Shown: piece by piece, positions 23,447 through 34,622 of the stretch
Layout of the letters: each line of letters opens with the position of its first letter
Position numbering within the stretch: position 1 is the stretch's first letter
Assembly (NCBI RefSeq): GCF_000165425.1
Contig: NW_001799388.1
Span: forward strand, 399,618-463,617
Origin: Paramecium tetraurelia
Lineage: Eukaryota > Ciliophora > Oligohymenophorea > Peniculida > Parameciidae
DNA: 64,000 nucleotides
Direction: 5' to 3'
Notes under the pieces: model-generated
What the model was told of the DNA's origin: nothing
Database searches by the model: none
Seen by the model: the letters and a program-made list of their open reading frames with translations, nothing else
Position numbers and translations under genes: made by a program

Positions 23447-24229
23447 TCATATTAAATAAAATCTCGAATCTTTTGGCAAATTTTATCTATATTTTAATTT
23501 AACAGCTTCTTGTGAATGTTTTTTTAATGCCAATAAAGAATAGAATGCATTATTCATATAACTCTTGGAGGTCAAAGCCTTCTTAGATTTCTGTTCCTAT
23601 GTGGTTTTGATTTAAGCCATCAGCCTTTCTGCTAAGTCTTTTTTTTCAAGTTCATTTTAACTATCATGCCCAATATTGTTAATGTTTGTGTTTGTAAGCA
23701 ATTAAGATATCAAATTCTACCTCCTCTTATTCATCATAAATAGTCTAAAAGGAAATTTAACCCCATCCTCAGAAACTTGTTCTCTGTCAATTAAATATTG
23801 ATTATTATTAGATTTCTTTGGAGCAACTATTCCAGGATCTGTAATCAATCTTTAAGTTGAATTCACAGAGTTTTCTAAATCACTATGATATGTTTTTACT
23901 CTTTTTCTAACCATTTGTTTAACAACATTTAAATTTGTATTATTGCGTAACGATGACACTTTCTCTGTTAATTCATCTGCCAAAATCATATTCTATTATT
24001 TTGTGTAATTATGTGATGGCAATAGAAAATCGCCTAAAATTTCTGTGTTTTAGTTTGCAACACTAGACTCATTTTCATTGTTAATTTTATGATTAGCAAA
24101 TGTTGTTTATTGTCGAAGTAATATTGGTAAATTTGCAGAAGGCTATTTTGATGAACATGATTTATTTAAGGAATTGGATCTGGTGTGATATTGAAGATGG
24201 TTTTGATTTGGATTTTTGGTTAATTACAT
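23447..24229 (-). CDS. hydrophilic protein of unknown function
   Basis: Intronless frame of 260 aa (ATG at 24227-24229, TGA at 23447-23449). Asn/Ser/Gln-rich first third, then a more regular Leu/Lys/Arg region (ILADELTEKVSSLRNNTNL and FPFRLFMMNKRR). No TM. It follows the next gene on the same strand with a gap of 19 bp. No family recognised. Confidence 0.72.
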
Positions 24230-24248
24230 AATAAAATTAATATATAAG

Positions 24249-24954
24249 TCATTTAAAACAAGGACAAAGTAGGGTTGATTATGATGTATTAGATTTTTGT
24301 GAATTGCCTATGTAGTTATTGAGATAATTAAAGCATTTTGATGACCAAGCTTTGACATCAAGCTGATGTATTTTATTTGCTTATTCAGGATTAAATTGCA
24401 AGGCCTCCAACACAGTCTCCAGAAATCTAAGGGAAGATTGATATTCCAATTCTAAATGCAAACCCTCCAAAGTCTTTATTAGGCTAATGATAAGCTTACT
24501 TTAATATCTTTATTCAAAATATCAGCCAATGTATTTGGCTTGTAACCATAAACTTATGGAAAATCAGGGGCTTCAAACTCGATAAGAAGTAGAGTGTTTT
24601 AAATGACGATTAAACAAGAAATCATGTCTTCAAACATATTGAGAAAATTTTCTAATAAAGATAACTTTTCAGCTTTAGGCTTTAGATCTTAAATTAAATA
24701 TCATATAAACTTGCCATATTTTCCATGAATTTCATTTCATTATATTGGCTATAGTAATCAAGATACAGCAATTTATTTTTTTCTATTATTTAATAGTAGC
24801 TCTAATTAGCTTCACTTGGAACTATTGAAAGTGGAGGTTTCGAAATTGTGGATTAGTGCATCTTATACAAAGATCCATTGTCATGCTCTAATTGTTGTAC
24901 AGAGTAATAGTTTTAAGTATTCTGTGGAAAAATTTTCTTCATTTTAGTTTTCAT
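24249..24954 (-). CDS. protein of unknown function
   Basis: Product 218 aa after removing two introns (24688-24710 and 24474-24499); the spliced length is a multiple of three and both introns remove frame breaks. The central part is helical (LLENFLNMFEDMISCLIVIQ), and the product ends LLCPCFK, a Cys pair that could be lipid-modified (speculative). No family recognised. Confidence 0.68.
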
Positions 24955-25077
24955 ATAAAAATATTATTATATTTATTTCCAAAATGAGATAAGATTATTT
25001 TTTATCATTTTTTTTTCCTATCATATTGTAATTAAGTTCTGATAATTTAATAAAAAGTCTTGGAATTTATCACCAAA

Positions 25078-25464
25078 ATGCATTAATTGATTTAATAATA
25101 AGAATATCTAAGAATGCAAAGAAGATTTTATTTTTAAAAATATGAGAAGTTATCGAATCCAGATGGTCTTTTATAAAGACTAAATAGCGAAACTAAAGGA
25201 CCAAAATTTATAGATTTCATTCTTAATAATGTGAGAATTGTCGAAAAAAATAAAATGATTGAAGGTTATAAGTAAAGAGTCTCGAAATCACATGATCCAG
25301 TTAGACAAATTAAAATGGATAGGCAAACTCTCTTAGAAGAATATTATAAGTTTTTAACCAATACAGAAGATGGGGCTTATAAAAACAATATAAATACCCC
25401 ACAAAAAAATTAATGTTTATCCAAAATACTTTCATTTAAGCACCAGGTTATTAATCCCTTTTGA
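25078..25464 (+). CDS. small protein of unknown function
   Basis: Single frame of 128 aa, Lys/Gln/Tyr-rich, with no membrane segment. It begins about 120 bp from the start of the divergent minus-strand gene. No family recognised. Confidence 0.6.
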
Positions 25465-26120
25465 TCAAACTTATCGGTTGTTTAAATAAGCATCATTATA
25501 GTTATTAAATGTCCGATTCATTAGTTCAAAATATTAAATATGAGATAATACTTGTTAAAAAATTTGAGAGCAAATATATATTTATTACATTGTTTAATCT
25601 GTTTAGAATCTTTTTGACTATGGCTAAGAAAATAAGTGTAGAGCCGAAAGTTTAAACCATCTCCAATTCTCCAATATTATATATATAATAAACATTTTTA
25701 ATTATTTCAACTTTTCTAGTTGATTATTTTACATTTACAAAATCCTCTAATTCTGAGATTAGTAGGTCTTTTGTATTTTATATTTATTTGATTTTAATTT
25801 CAAAAGAGAATTTATGATTAAATGATAAAACACCCAAGCAAATGCTTATAATTTATAATTTGAAACAATAAAAAATTATAAACTACTTTTAGAACTACTT
25901 TTCTAAACACTAACCTAAATTTCTAACTTTTGGTTAAAAAAATCATACTCTTTCCAATTTAGATATAAATTTAAGAGTGAATTATATTAAAATATAATTC
26001 GTATTAATTTAGCTCCATTCTGTTAAAATCAAAACATATTATCTTGAAAAAAATCAATCAATTTCGATCTTCCATGGGTTAATTATTAATCTTTTGGAAA
26101 ATATAAGTTTCTCTGCTATT
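25465..26120. other. intergenic, no gene seen
   Basis: Frames are short and carry scattered TGA. AT-rich throughout; nothing recognisable. Confidence 0.4.
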
Positions 26121-26340
26121 ATGAAACATATAAATGTTGTTAAAGACTATTGTAAAGTTCCATATCATTTTTTTATTATGTTTAGAATTAAAAAAGGATT
26201 CATCTTGTTTTTCATATTCTATTGATGAACATGTTAAATTGGGATTAATAAATCTTAAAGGAAAGATGCCTCTTGACTTAGATTCTTTTCTTAGAAGATG
26301 CTGGGAAGAGATAAAAAGTAAAGGAAACTCTAGAACTTGA
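26121..26340 (+). CDS. possible very small gene (61 aa)
   Basis: If a 34-nt intron GTA...TTTAG (starting at about 26151) is removed, an ATG at 26121 reads through to a TGA at 26338-26340. It gives a soluble product with the coding-like stretch GLINLKGKMPLDLDSF. Weak support because of the size and long intron; it could instead be the first exon of the next gene or a remnant. Confidence 0.4.
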
Positions 26341-26455
26341 TATTTAGTAATTTATGTAAAAAATAAATTAAATGTTTATACCTGATTAACGAAATTTAGG
26401 TGGAAGATAAATTATATGTAATATGGTTTTGAATCACAGACTCTCATTAAATATA

Positions 26456-26890
26456 ATGGATGATAAGTCAGCGATTTCTCCAATTTAGACTAAAATGCAT
26501 ACTCCTCGTTAAGGATGCTACACTGATAGGCAAAGTTAAAATAAGCCATCACTCTTTTTCAGAAGAATACCAACAAGCAATTATTAGAAGTATAAAGAAT
26601 TGCTTTATAAGAAACCTCTTTCATTTCCTAAAAATTAGAATAAAAATGAGTGCTACACTGAAATAAAAATAATAGATTGGAACGTTATTGAGAAAGAAAT
26701 AAAGAAATACGAAAAGGAATTTTATAAATTAAATCTGCCTGCATTTTTAAAGTCTTTTGCAAGATAAATGAATATTAAAAAAGAATATGACTTCGCTACT
26801 CTAATTGAAATGATTTTGAATTTTTATCCAAACGTAAAGCAAGATGACCTTATAGAGATTGCATCAGATATCATCGTAGGCTAGCTTTGA
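26456..26890 (+). CDS. small protein of unknown function
   Basis: Intronless frame of 144 aa. The N-terminal half is polar and Lys/Asn-rich; the C-terminal half looks globular (FATLIEMILNFYPNVKQDD then LIEIASDIIVGQL). No family recognised. Confidence 0.65.
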
Positions 26891-27424
26891 TAATTAATTT
26901 TGTTTTATAGTAAGTGGTACTGAGTATACATCTTATTCTTAATATACAATATTGTTTTCATGGCATAAAAGACTAAATTCCTCTGAGAATATTTAAAAAA
27001 CTCAAAAAATGTTAGTCAAGATATACAATCCATTTCTAAAATACTTTCTAATATTTATAGAGCAGCCTATTGATTTGAATTTATTTGTTATTTTTAATTG
27101 TTAAAAAAATATAACAATAAAAACATAATAATCTATAAATTTGCATCTTAATAATATTTATTAGCCTTTTGATGATAGCAGAAGTCCAAGAGAATGGAAA
27201 ATTCGTGATAAACAACTATCCTTCTTTATTAAACTTATATAATACTATAAGTTCCATTATTGTTTTGCTAATACAGGAAGCTTAGCATGGCAATTTTGTT
27301 TGATGAAGATTAGATATTTATTTTGCATATATATTTTTCACATTTTCCATAGGATATTAAAAATGATATAATTTTCTTATTTTAAATCTCATTTATTCTA
27401 TTTGAGAACCTAATAATTATTATC
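26891..27424. other. intergenic, no gene seen
   Basis: AT-rich, with no convincing frame on either strand. It separates the 144-aa gene from the kinase gene and presumably carries the promoter of the latter. Confidence 0.4.
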
Positions 27425-29212
27425 ATGAATTAGTAGTTTGCTCAAAATAATCTTGAAACACTTGAAGAAACCTACACAGGGTTTAAAATGAGGTACTCTT
27501 GTGAAGAATATGACGTAATAAATAGGCATCTATGTAGGAATTTTCTTGCATAAGAATTAATAATGAATTAGAGTATTGCGCTCGTAAATATAAATTGGGA
27601 ACCATAAATAACCCTAGATTTCAGGCTTTGAGAAGAATTAAACTTTACAATATCTTGCCTGTGTTTGACATCTATTTCGACTCATAAACAATTGTGGCAT
27701 AAGATGTAGAAAGATTTTCTTTGGAGAATAATATTAATGACTTGAATGAAGAGCAAAAAATGTATCTTGCTGCCATAGTCAGCATTAGTAAGTAAATTAC
27801 TAATTTCTAGCATTGCAGGAATTAGCATATAGAGGATTTCCATTTATAGTATAGGAGAGAAGTGTTATAATATTGGAAAACCATATATGTCTATCCTTAT
27901 AGGACTTTTGCTTTGATAGAGAAGTAAGCGAATAGGAAAGTTTTGATAGTTATAAAAAATTGAGTAAGAGTTGAAATTTATGATTAGTGATTAAATTATT
28001 TGGGGATTTCCTTGAAATAAACTTCGAGAACTCAACTAATTATTTCCTATAACTAAACCAAGTATATCTCGGCCCAAGTGAAAATATGCCTTATGTTGAG
28101 TTGTTGGATAGGATATTCGAATTCACAAATGTTGACACTCTTGCTTCAGCAGCATCAAATTCATATGTCTACGAATTTGATACTCCAGAATTTATGAAAA
28201 CAATTCCCAATATCAGTTAGCGAACAGTTCTTAAATCAGTAAAATTGGATTTAAATGACACTAATTCAGAATACATTTTGACCTCTTCTTAAAGAGAATT
28301 AGAAATAATGGAAAATTTCAAAAAGTATGAGCCCTTAGTCGCTTGTTATGCGTATTTTAGAATTCAAAAATAACTTTATATCTTTATGGAAAGATATCCT
28401 TAAGTGCTTTCTAATATGCTTGATTACATTGATGAAGAGAGACATTGCATTCAAATATGTTGGTAACTAGTAGTGGGTAATTAATTATATCATTATATTA
28501 CTCTAGCTCTTAAATACCTCCATTAACATTAAATAATTCATAGAGATCTGAAACCAGGAAATTTATTTCTATCCCATGAGAATTTGGAAAGAGCAAGACT
28601 TTTAATAGCAGACTTTGATAGATCTAGATTATCATAATGGTTGACGCAATCAATCACTTAATAGAAAGATACGGGTAAAATTGATATTGATTATAAGAAA
28701 ACAAACAAGATTAAATCAGTAAATTAAATGAACTTACACCAAAATCAGTATTGGGAGCTACTCCATCTTATGATCCTCCAGAAGCTGGTACCACTGATTA
28801 TGATTCGAGTGCAGATATTTGGCAGGTCGGAATGATAAGTATATAGCAATTTATATTCTTAGTGTTTTAAATTGCCAACAAGGGTGAATACCCAATAAGA
28901 ATGACTACTCAAAATTTTTCTAAGGAAGAGTACCAAAACAATTTCACCAAAGAAAAAATTAAGAATTAATTAAGTAAATACAATGTTAATGAATAATTTA
29001 TCGAGATAATTGCTAAGTGTTTGTCTTTTAATAGAAAAGATAGACCCACTTCTCACTAATTAATCAATGAATTATAATTATGTTTTGAAGAGATTACTCC
29101 AGATGCTGAAGAAACTTTGATTTCAACTCATAATTTAAGTCAAATTGAAAGATACAGTTAATTAATTTCTTCAACAAGAACTTTAAGAATGCTTAACTCT
29201 TAAGAATTATGA
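27425..29212 (+). CDS. tandem pseudokinase plus protein kinase
   Basis: Product 546 aa after removing six introns (27515-27537, 27788-27810, 27964-27987, 28477-28506, 28675-28697, 28839-28862). The C-terminal half is a kinase domain: beta-3 Lys in VLKSVKL, catalytic loop HRDLKPGN, then ADFDRS where DFG is expected, and PPEAG in place of APE, followed by SADIWQVGM. The N-terminal 190 residues read like a second, degenerate kinase fold (NILPVFDIYFDSQTIVAQDV, then LQELAYRGFPFIVQERSVII) lacking HRD and DFG. The DFD variant may still bind Mg. The 30-nt intron is a multiple of three without TGA and is called because its removal restores VVALKYLHQH. Substrate unknown. Confidence 0.87.
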
Positions 29213-29285
29213 TTTCATATGCATTATTAAATATAAATAGAATACACTATCTAAATGACTTTTTATTTTAAATAATTAATAGTAA

Positions 29286-30010
29286 TCAAATTCTTTTCAG
29301 CCATTTCTTTTAATCGTTTTCCTTTTTCTGTTGAATTTGTGTCAATTTGTTTTTCTTTTCAGCATCATCATTCACATTCTTATATATTGTTAGCTATATA
29401 CTTAATTATTTCCTTTTAAGACATTTCCATCTTATTTTATAGCATAAATGCCTGTAAGTAATTTTGCTCTTTTAAAATATTCATCATAGTTTTCCATGAA
29501 GAGTTTGCCTGCTTCTTCATTTAGTGAGCTCTCAGGGAATGGAACAATCAATAGACATTTAATCACTTCAAAAATATTCTTTAACGACCATTGAAGAGGA
29601 TTCCAATCTTTCTTTAGTGTATTTACGCAGATTTCTCCCTTTTCTGAGACATTTGGATGAAATATTTTGGTATTGAATAAGCCTAACTTAGATTTATTAT
29701 TACCTTTAGGAGCAATTTATGGGAATTGGGGTGGTAAAATTAATTTGCATCTAAAAACTCCTCCTTAAAATGGAGTATCAACTAAAGTATTTTCAATTTT
29801 TAATACCTGGACCTTCGATATCTGCTTAAATATCAAAAACATCTTATTCATTGAATATCACATGAACTCCTAATGCAATGTTTTTACAATTTACCATCAA
29901 TTGGTTATTTCATAATATTTTGCAATTGCTTTGCTATTATTGGTCCCAACTAAGGATTAATTTAGGGCTCTTGAATCTATCAAACGAATATCACAATTTT
30001 CAATTACCAT
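29286..30010 (-). CDS. ubiquitin-conjugating enzyme E2, UBE2S-like
   Basis: Product 199 aa after five introns (29977-30007, 29870-29894, 29782-29806, 29683-29703, 29379-29401). It contains the UBC fold with [20 protein letters not shown] (active-site Cys in EICVN), [12 protein letters not shown] and [13 protein letters not shown], which is the UBE2S form. A Lys-rich C-terminal tail (QQKKENDQKKWLKRI) resembles the APC/C-binding tail of UBE2S. By family it would extend K11-linked ubiquitin chains in cell-cycle control. The first intron follows the ATG directly, so exon 1 codes for Met alone. Confidence 0.9.
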
Positions 30011-31198
30011 TCCAATTATTTAATAAGTTAACTTGAGAAATGTTATTTTAAATTATATACTTTAAATCGTTACAAATAAGCTTAGAATTAAGTGAATACA
30101 ACAACAGAAAAATGTAAAAATGTCACTAACCTTATAGGTTAAACTTAAAGTGGGTATGATTAAAACGAATCATTATATATCAAAACTAAGTTGATAATTG
30201 TTAAATATTATTCTAATTCATAAAGAAAATAAACTAAAAAATAAGTAAAAATTCAAAAGAAGATATGAGTTTTAAGATTAAGTAAATTGAATAATATATG
30301 GCTTCACTCAATGTGATAACGAAGTATTCTGAAAAAATTTGAATCAATTTATCACAAGTATTCATTCAATAGAATTTAAGCAATTTCTATTGTCGAACAA
30401 CAATTGATATATCGTTTAGAAATTTGACCAATCTTGTCTTAAAATTTGACATTAAGTCTTAATCATATCATTATTTTGGTGAATGTACTAAAAGCCAACA
30501 GCAAAGTTTTGCAAGAAAACTCTTTGAGAGCATCATCTTAAGTTAAATTTGAGAAGGTTTAACCTTAAGTAGATAAGGTATCCAATTCAGAAGAAGTTCA
30601 ATAGTATCAACAGAGATGAAATCTCTACAATTATAATGGAAGATTAGCCTATAATTTATAGAGAAACTACTGATGAGAACTTATGAAATGGATAATAAAA
30701 AGAATCAGTAAGTAGATGCATCAGTTTAGTGAACTCATTGTAATAGATTTTCACCAAAATCAATAATTAGTTTGAAATTAAATATAGTATTAAATTTTCA
30801 AGGCTTTTAATCATCTAAAATAATGTCCGGGTAATTTTAATAGTTAAAAAGTGTTATGAAAATTGATATCAGTAATAGAGAACAGAGAATTTGTCTTTAA
30901 TTTTATTTAGTATTTAAAGTAGCACTCTAGGTTTATTTATTAAATTAGACAATAAATCTACTGAAGAATGGAATTTTTAGTTATTAATACAAAGTTCATT
31001 TCCTTGAATACTTTAATTTAAGTTATAGATAATTAAATAACAATTATTTTCAAACTATTATTGTGAAGCAAAATATACAAAACTCTACAGGCTGCACTAG
31101 AACAGAATATTTGGATGACAATCAGACAATCAATATGAGAGATGAAAATATGAGAATAATAACTATTTATTAATAAATTATATAAAAAAAGATTTAAA
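30011..31198. other. intergenic with short decayed frames
   Basis: About 1.2 kb between two start regions. Around 30265-30720 on the + strand several overlapping short frames look coding (MSFKIKQIEQYMASLNVIT; later LKANSKVLQENSLRASS and KFEKVQPQVDKVSNSEEV) but cannot be joined by plausible introns, so a decayed small gene is likely. The remainder is AT-rich with no signal. Confidence 0.35.
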
Positions 31199-32085
31199 AT
31201 GATTAGTGGAGCATTCCGAAGATCATTTATAGGCAGAGCTCACTTTGGTCTTGTTTCAGAATATAATAGTAGAGTCAATTAGAAGTTGTACAAGGGAGTA
31301 CAAGTATCTGAAGCACCACAATTCTTCACTACATCTGCAAGACCAGGAAATTTCGGAGATCATATTGATTTCAAAGTTCAAATGGATAATTGGTTTGATG
31401 AGAATAGGTACATATTGTTTCGATATTTAATTTAGAGTTCATAATGAACACGAGACTGAAATTAAAAGAACATAAATTTATGCATTGAATGCTGTCTATT
31501 ATGGTGGATTACTCTCCTTTGCAAGATTGTTTGCAGTTGGAATTATTGGCAGATTAGATGGTTGGAAGAGATATGACAGAGACACATACCTTGAGATGGA
31601 GTAATAATTAACATTTAGTGCATAGCATCGGAGATTTACCACCAGGTGAAGTCATGTAAATCGTATGGAATGGTACACCAGTATTCATTAGAAGATTGAC
31701 TTAATAAGAAATTAAGGATGAGGATAATTTACCAAAAGAAACAATTTTAGATCCAAGGTGAATTCTTAAATTTAATTGTTAGTTCTGAAGTTGTTCTTAC
31801 TAATTGTGGAAACACTAAAGTCTTGGTTGTTAGTGCATTGTGTACTCATTTAGGATGCATTCCAATCCCATATTTAGGTGCTTATAATGTAAATATCATC
31901 CCTCAATATTATAGGGTTGGGTCTGCATTTGTCATGGTTCAGTTTATGACAAATATGCAAGAGTGAGACAAGGACCTGCATTGTAAAATTTACCATTCAT
32001 TAATAACTCAATTTATGATGATGTTATCGTCTGCATCGAAGAAATGAAATTCCCAAGAGAACCAAGTTAAAGATATTGGACTTGA
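31199..32085 (+). CDS. Rieske iron-sulfur subunit of mitochondrial complex III
   Basis: Product 260 aa after four introns (31408-31435, 31601-31625, 31758-31782, 31889-31914). The N terminus (MISGAFRRSFIGRAHFGLVS) is an Arg/Ser-rich mitochondrial presequence. A membrane helix (VYYGGLLSFARLFAVGIIG) is followed by DLPPGEVMQIVWNGTPVFIRR and the two cluster-binding boxes CTHLGC and CICHGS, giving the Cys/His pairs that hold the 2Fe-2S centre. It ends with the usual beta-fold. It transfers electrons from ubiquinol to cytochrome c1. The third intron begins GTG instead of GTA, showing that such donors are used here. Confidence 0.96.
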
Positions 32086-32131
32086 AACAGCAATACATAT
32101 ATATTATATTAAATAACACAACAATCAATAT

Positions 32132-32608
32132 TCAAAAATCAATTAAATTTTAGTTTTGGGACGATTATTATTACTATTATGGTTGTTATTGACTCTGTTG
32201 CGGCTGTTAAAATTATGCAAAAGCTTATGAAATAACTGGCTGATTTTGATTCTACTATTGAGGACTAGCATTAAGTTATTGTGAGGATGATGTGGATTAA
32301 TTCTAATTATTTTTGATGTCCCAACTAATTCTGGTTGCTTTAATTAAGATGCGACTATTGAATAATGGAATCTAGGCTGTGTCTGTAGGTAAATCAAGCC
32401 AGACTGTATTGTGACTTGTTTTGTATCTAAATCTAAAGATATATTCTCCTTAAAGTGGGAAGCTAGTCTTAATATCTTTGAGGGTGATTTGATCAACTTG
32501 TTTACCTATTCTTGTAATTAATATATTCAATTACCCGAATGCATTAGGAATTTCAACATCATCATTGTCCTGTGGCACCACATAGTAGATTAGGGTAAAT
32601 TATTTCAT
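32132..32608 (-). CDS. DIX-domain-like protein with Gln-rich tail
   Basis: Intronless frame of 158 aa. Residues 1-100 fit the ubiquitin-like DIX fold pattern: TLIYYVVPQD, then ITLKDIKTSFPLQGEY (helix region), YIFRFRYKTSHNTVWLDL and DTAQIPLFNSRILIKATRI, matching the YFFK and LPLF-type positions of Dishevelled/Axin domains. Residues 105-150 are almost all Gln/Asn/Ser, encoded mainly by TAA/TAG. The product ends NLIDF, which resembles a clathrin-box motif. DIX domains polymerise head to tail; function here is inference. Convergent with the Rieske gene (gap 46 bp). Confidence 0.65.
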
Positions 32609-32636
32609 TATTTATAATTATTTGCAAATATAATAA

Positions 32637-33560
32637 TCAATTGTAAGCATATATTACTGAGTTGTTGAGAACTTTTAATAACCTTTAATATAGCTTCTTA
32701 TAAGTCCTTTCGCTAATAGTCTTTCTTCTTGCTCTATAGCCAATATTCCTACTTCTGATATTGACTTCTGTTTAATTTGGACATAATAATTATCACTTAA
32801 TTTTCAAATTAACCTTGCTAATAATTCATATCCAAAATTATTTTCCATGCTCATAGTTCTTGCTTGGATTTTAAATGTGCCGGATTGATCTTCTATACCT
32901 GGGAAAAATACACTTTTCTATCTAATCTCCTAGCTCTTAAGAATCCTAGATCCAAAAGTATTAAGTCTATGTGTTGCCATCGATACTTTTATATCATCTC
33001 TGCAATAAAAAATCTAATTATTCATCTAACTTTAGCATAATTATTTAACCATTATTATAATTTCCCTTATTATGCCGAACTCCTCCTATGGCATTGATTT
33101 CATCAAATAATATGATAAAAGCCTTCATAGTCCTTCTAAAACAGGATTCTACAAAAGCATTTAACAACTTCTGTTAAATTCTTTTATTAATATTTTCATC
33201 CCCCTTTGTCAATATTTGTAATATCAGGCTTATCTTAAACTGTCAGCATTATTACTGAAGTAGACTTGATTAAAAATTTTTGTGCATCTTAACACAATGT
33301 TAAAGCACACTTGTTAATTTCACATTCAAATGTATACTGCATCTAATCTGATACAAAATACTAAAAATACAATAATCCTATCTCACTTTCTTTTATTCCT
33401 TCTAATTTAATAATAGTTATCACACAGTTTATTACTTCTTCTAGTTATTTAATCTTTTCAGAATAAGGTCCCGATCCATACTGCTTAACAAATCAACATC
33501 ATTTTAATCTAAATGTATTGTTATTGTTTCCTTTCACCTAAAATTGATTTGGACGATCTA
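32637..33560 (-). pseudogene. decayed 26S proteasome ATPase RPT1 (PSMC2)
   Basis: Segments in different frames match RPT1 in order: QYGSGPYSEKIKQLEEV and GIKESEIGLL (N-terminal region), MLTVQDKPDITN with a following GG, RRTMKAFIILFDEINAIGG (Walker B and the DEID/GG signature), DDIKVSMATHR, LRARRLDRKVYF (arginine-finger area), TFKIQARTMSMENNFGYELL, and a C-terminal GYQKFSTTQQYM. The Walker A loop and surrounding 60-70 residues are missing, several TGA codons interrupt, and at least three frameshifts occur. It cannot encode a working ATPase. The extent at the N-terminal side is approximate. Confidence 0.88.
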
Positions 33561-33743
33561 AATACTCTGTCAGACCAAAATATTAAAATACTACAATACT
33601 CATCTGAATTTTTAATTTTAATAGTGTATTATTATAAATGTCACTACATTCTATACTAATTTTTGAAGAAATCAACTTTATAAACTCATAGAATTTAAGC
33701 CTAAAATTTGAGTGATCACTTAAAATAAATAATAATTTTTATT

Positions 33744-34567
33744 ATGAATTTAGTCGACCAAATACAAAAGTAATTCCAAGAACTCTCTAAAGTATTCCTA
33801 AATTGTAATTATTCTATTAACGTTTATTAGGTCTATTTGAAGTATCAATCAATTTAGACCAAAATAATCAGCAACTCTTGCGATTAGAACAAATTATTAA
33901 ATAAGCCGCGATCGACATTTTAGAAGAATTTCCTTTATAGAAAGAAATTAATCAACAGCATAAATAAACAAAGCCTAATTAGCAATCGATTTAGATTAGA
34001 ATAAAGGGAAAAGTTGAAAAATAAAATTAGAATCTAAATACTTAAATAGAAAATGCTAAAACCTTAAAAACTCAAGTGTCCTAAGAAGATAGTAAAATGG
34101 AATAGTTGATACCCTAAATAACATTGAAACAACCTTTTGATTAGACTTGCTTTCTATGTTAAAATACAAATAATTTAAAACAATAAACAAGTAAGATAAT
34201 TAATGATAATCAATATTTCTATCACATGGAATGCTTTACCAAAGCGAAATTTAATCATTTAAGTATCGATAAAATGTTAGAAATTTTTAAATCGAAAATT
34301 TGTAAAATTTGCAATAAACATGGGGCATATTATTAATGTGAAAATTGCGAATTATGGTATCACTATAGTTGTATGTCAGAATTATATCAGAATACTAAAG
34401 AATGTATTGATTGTCCTTGTAAACCCATTGATATCTTCTAAGCATAAGAAATTGATCTCTAAGTAGAAGATGTTCAAAGCAAGAAAAAGATAAAAATTGA
34501 TCATATATCACAAAACACAGATTTATTTTCTGACATCTCTTTTAAAAGGGAATTAAAATCAATGTGA
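33744..34567 (+). CDS. PHD-type (extended PHD) zinc finger protein
   Basis: Product 265 aa after one 26-nt intron (33805-33830). The first 130 residues are polar with coiled-coil and Gln-rich parts. Two Cys/His clusters follow: CFLCQNTNN ... YFYHMECF, and CKICNKHGAYYQCENCELWY, then HYSCM and CIDCPC. The C4HC3-like spacing with a preceding half-finger is the extended-PHD arrangement seen in chromatin readers. The tail has a basic stretch (KKKIKID). Likely nuclear. It is convergent with the K+ channel gene (gap 55 bp). Confidence 0.83.
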
Positions 34568-34622
34568 TTTATAAAACTAATAATATTGTTTAACTATTGT
34601 TAGATTATATTTTAAGTTATAT

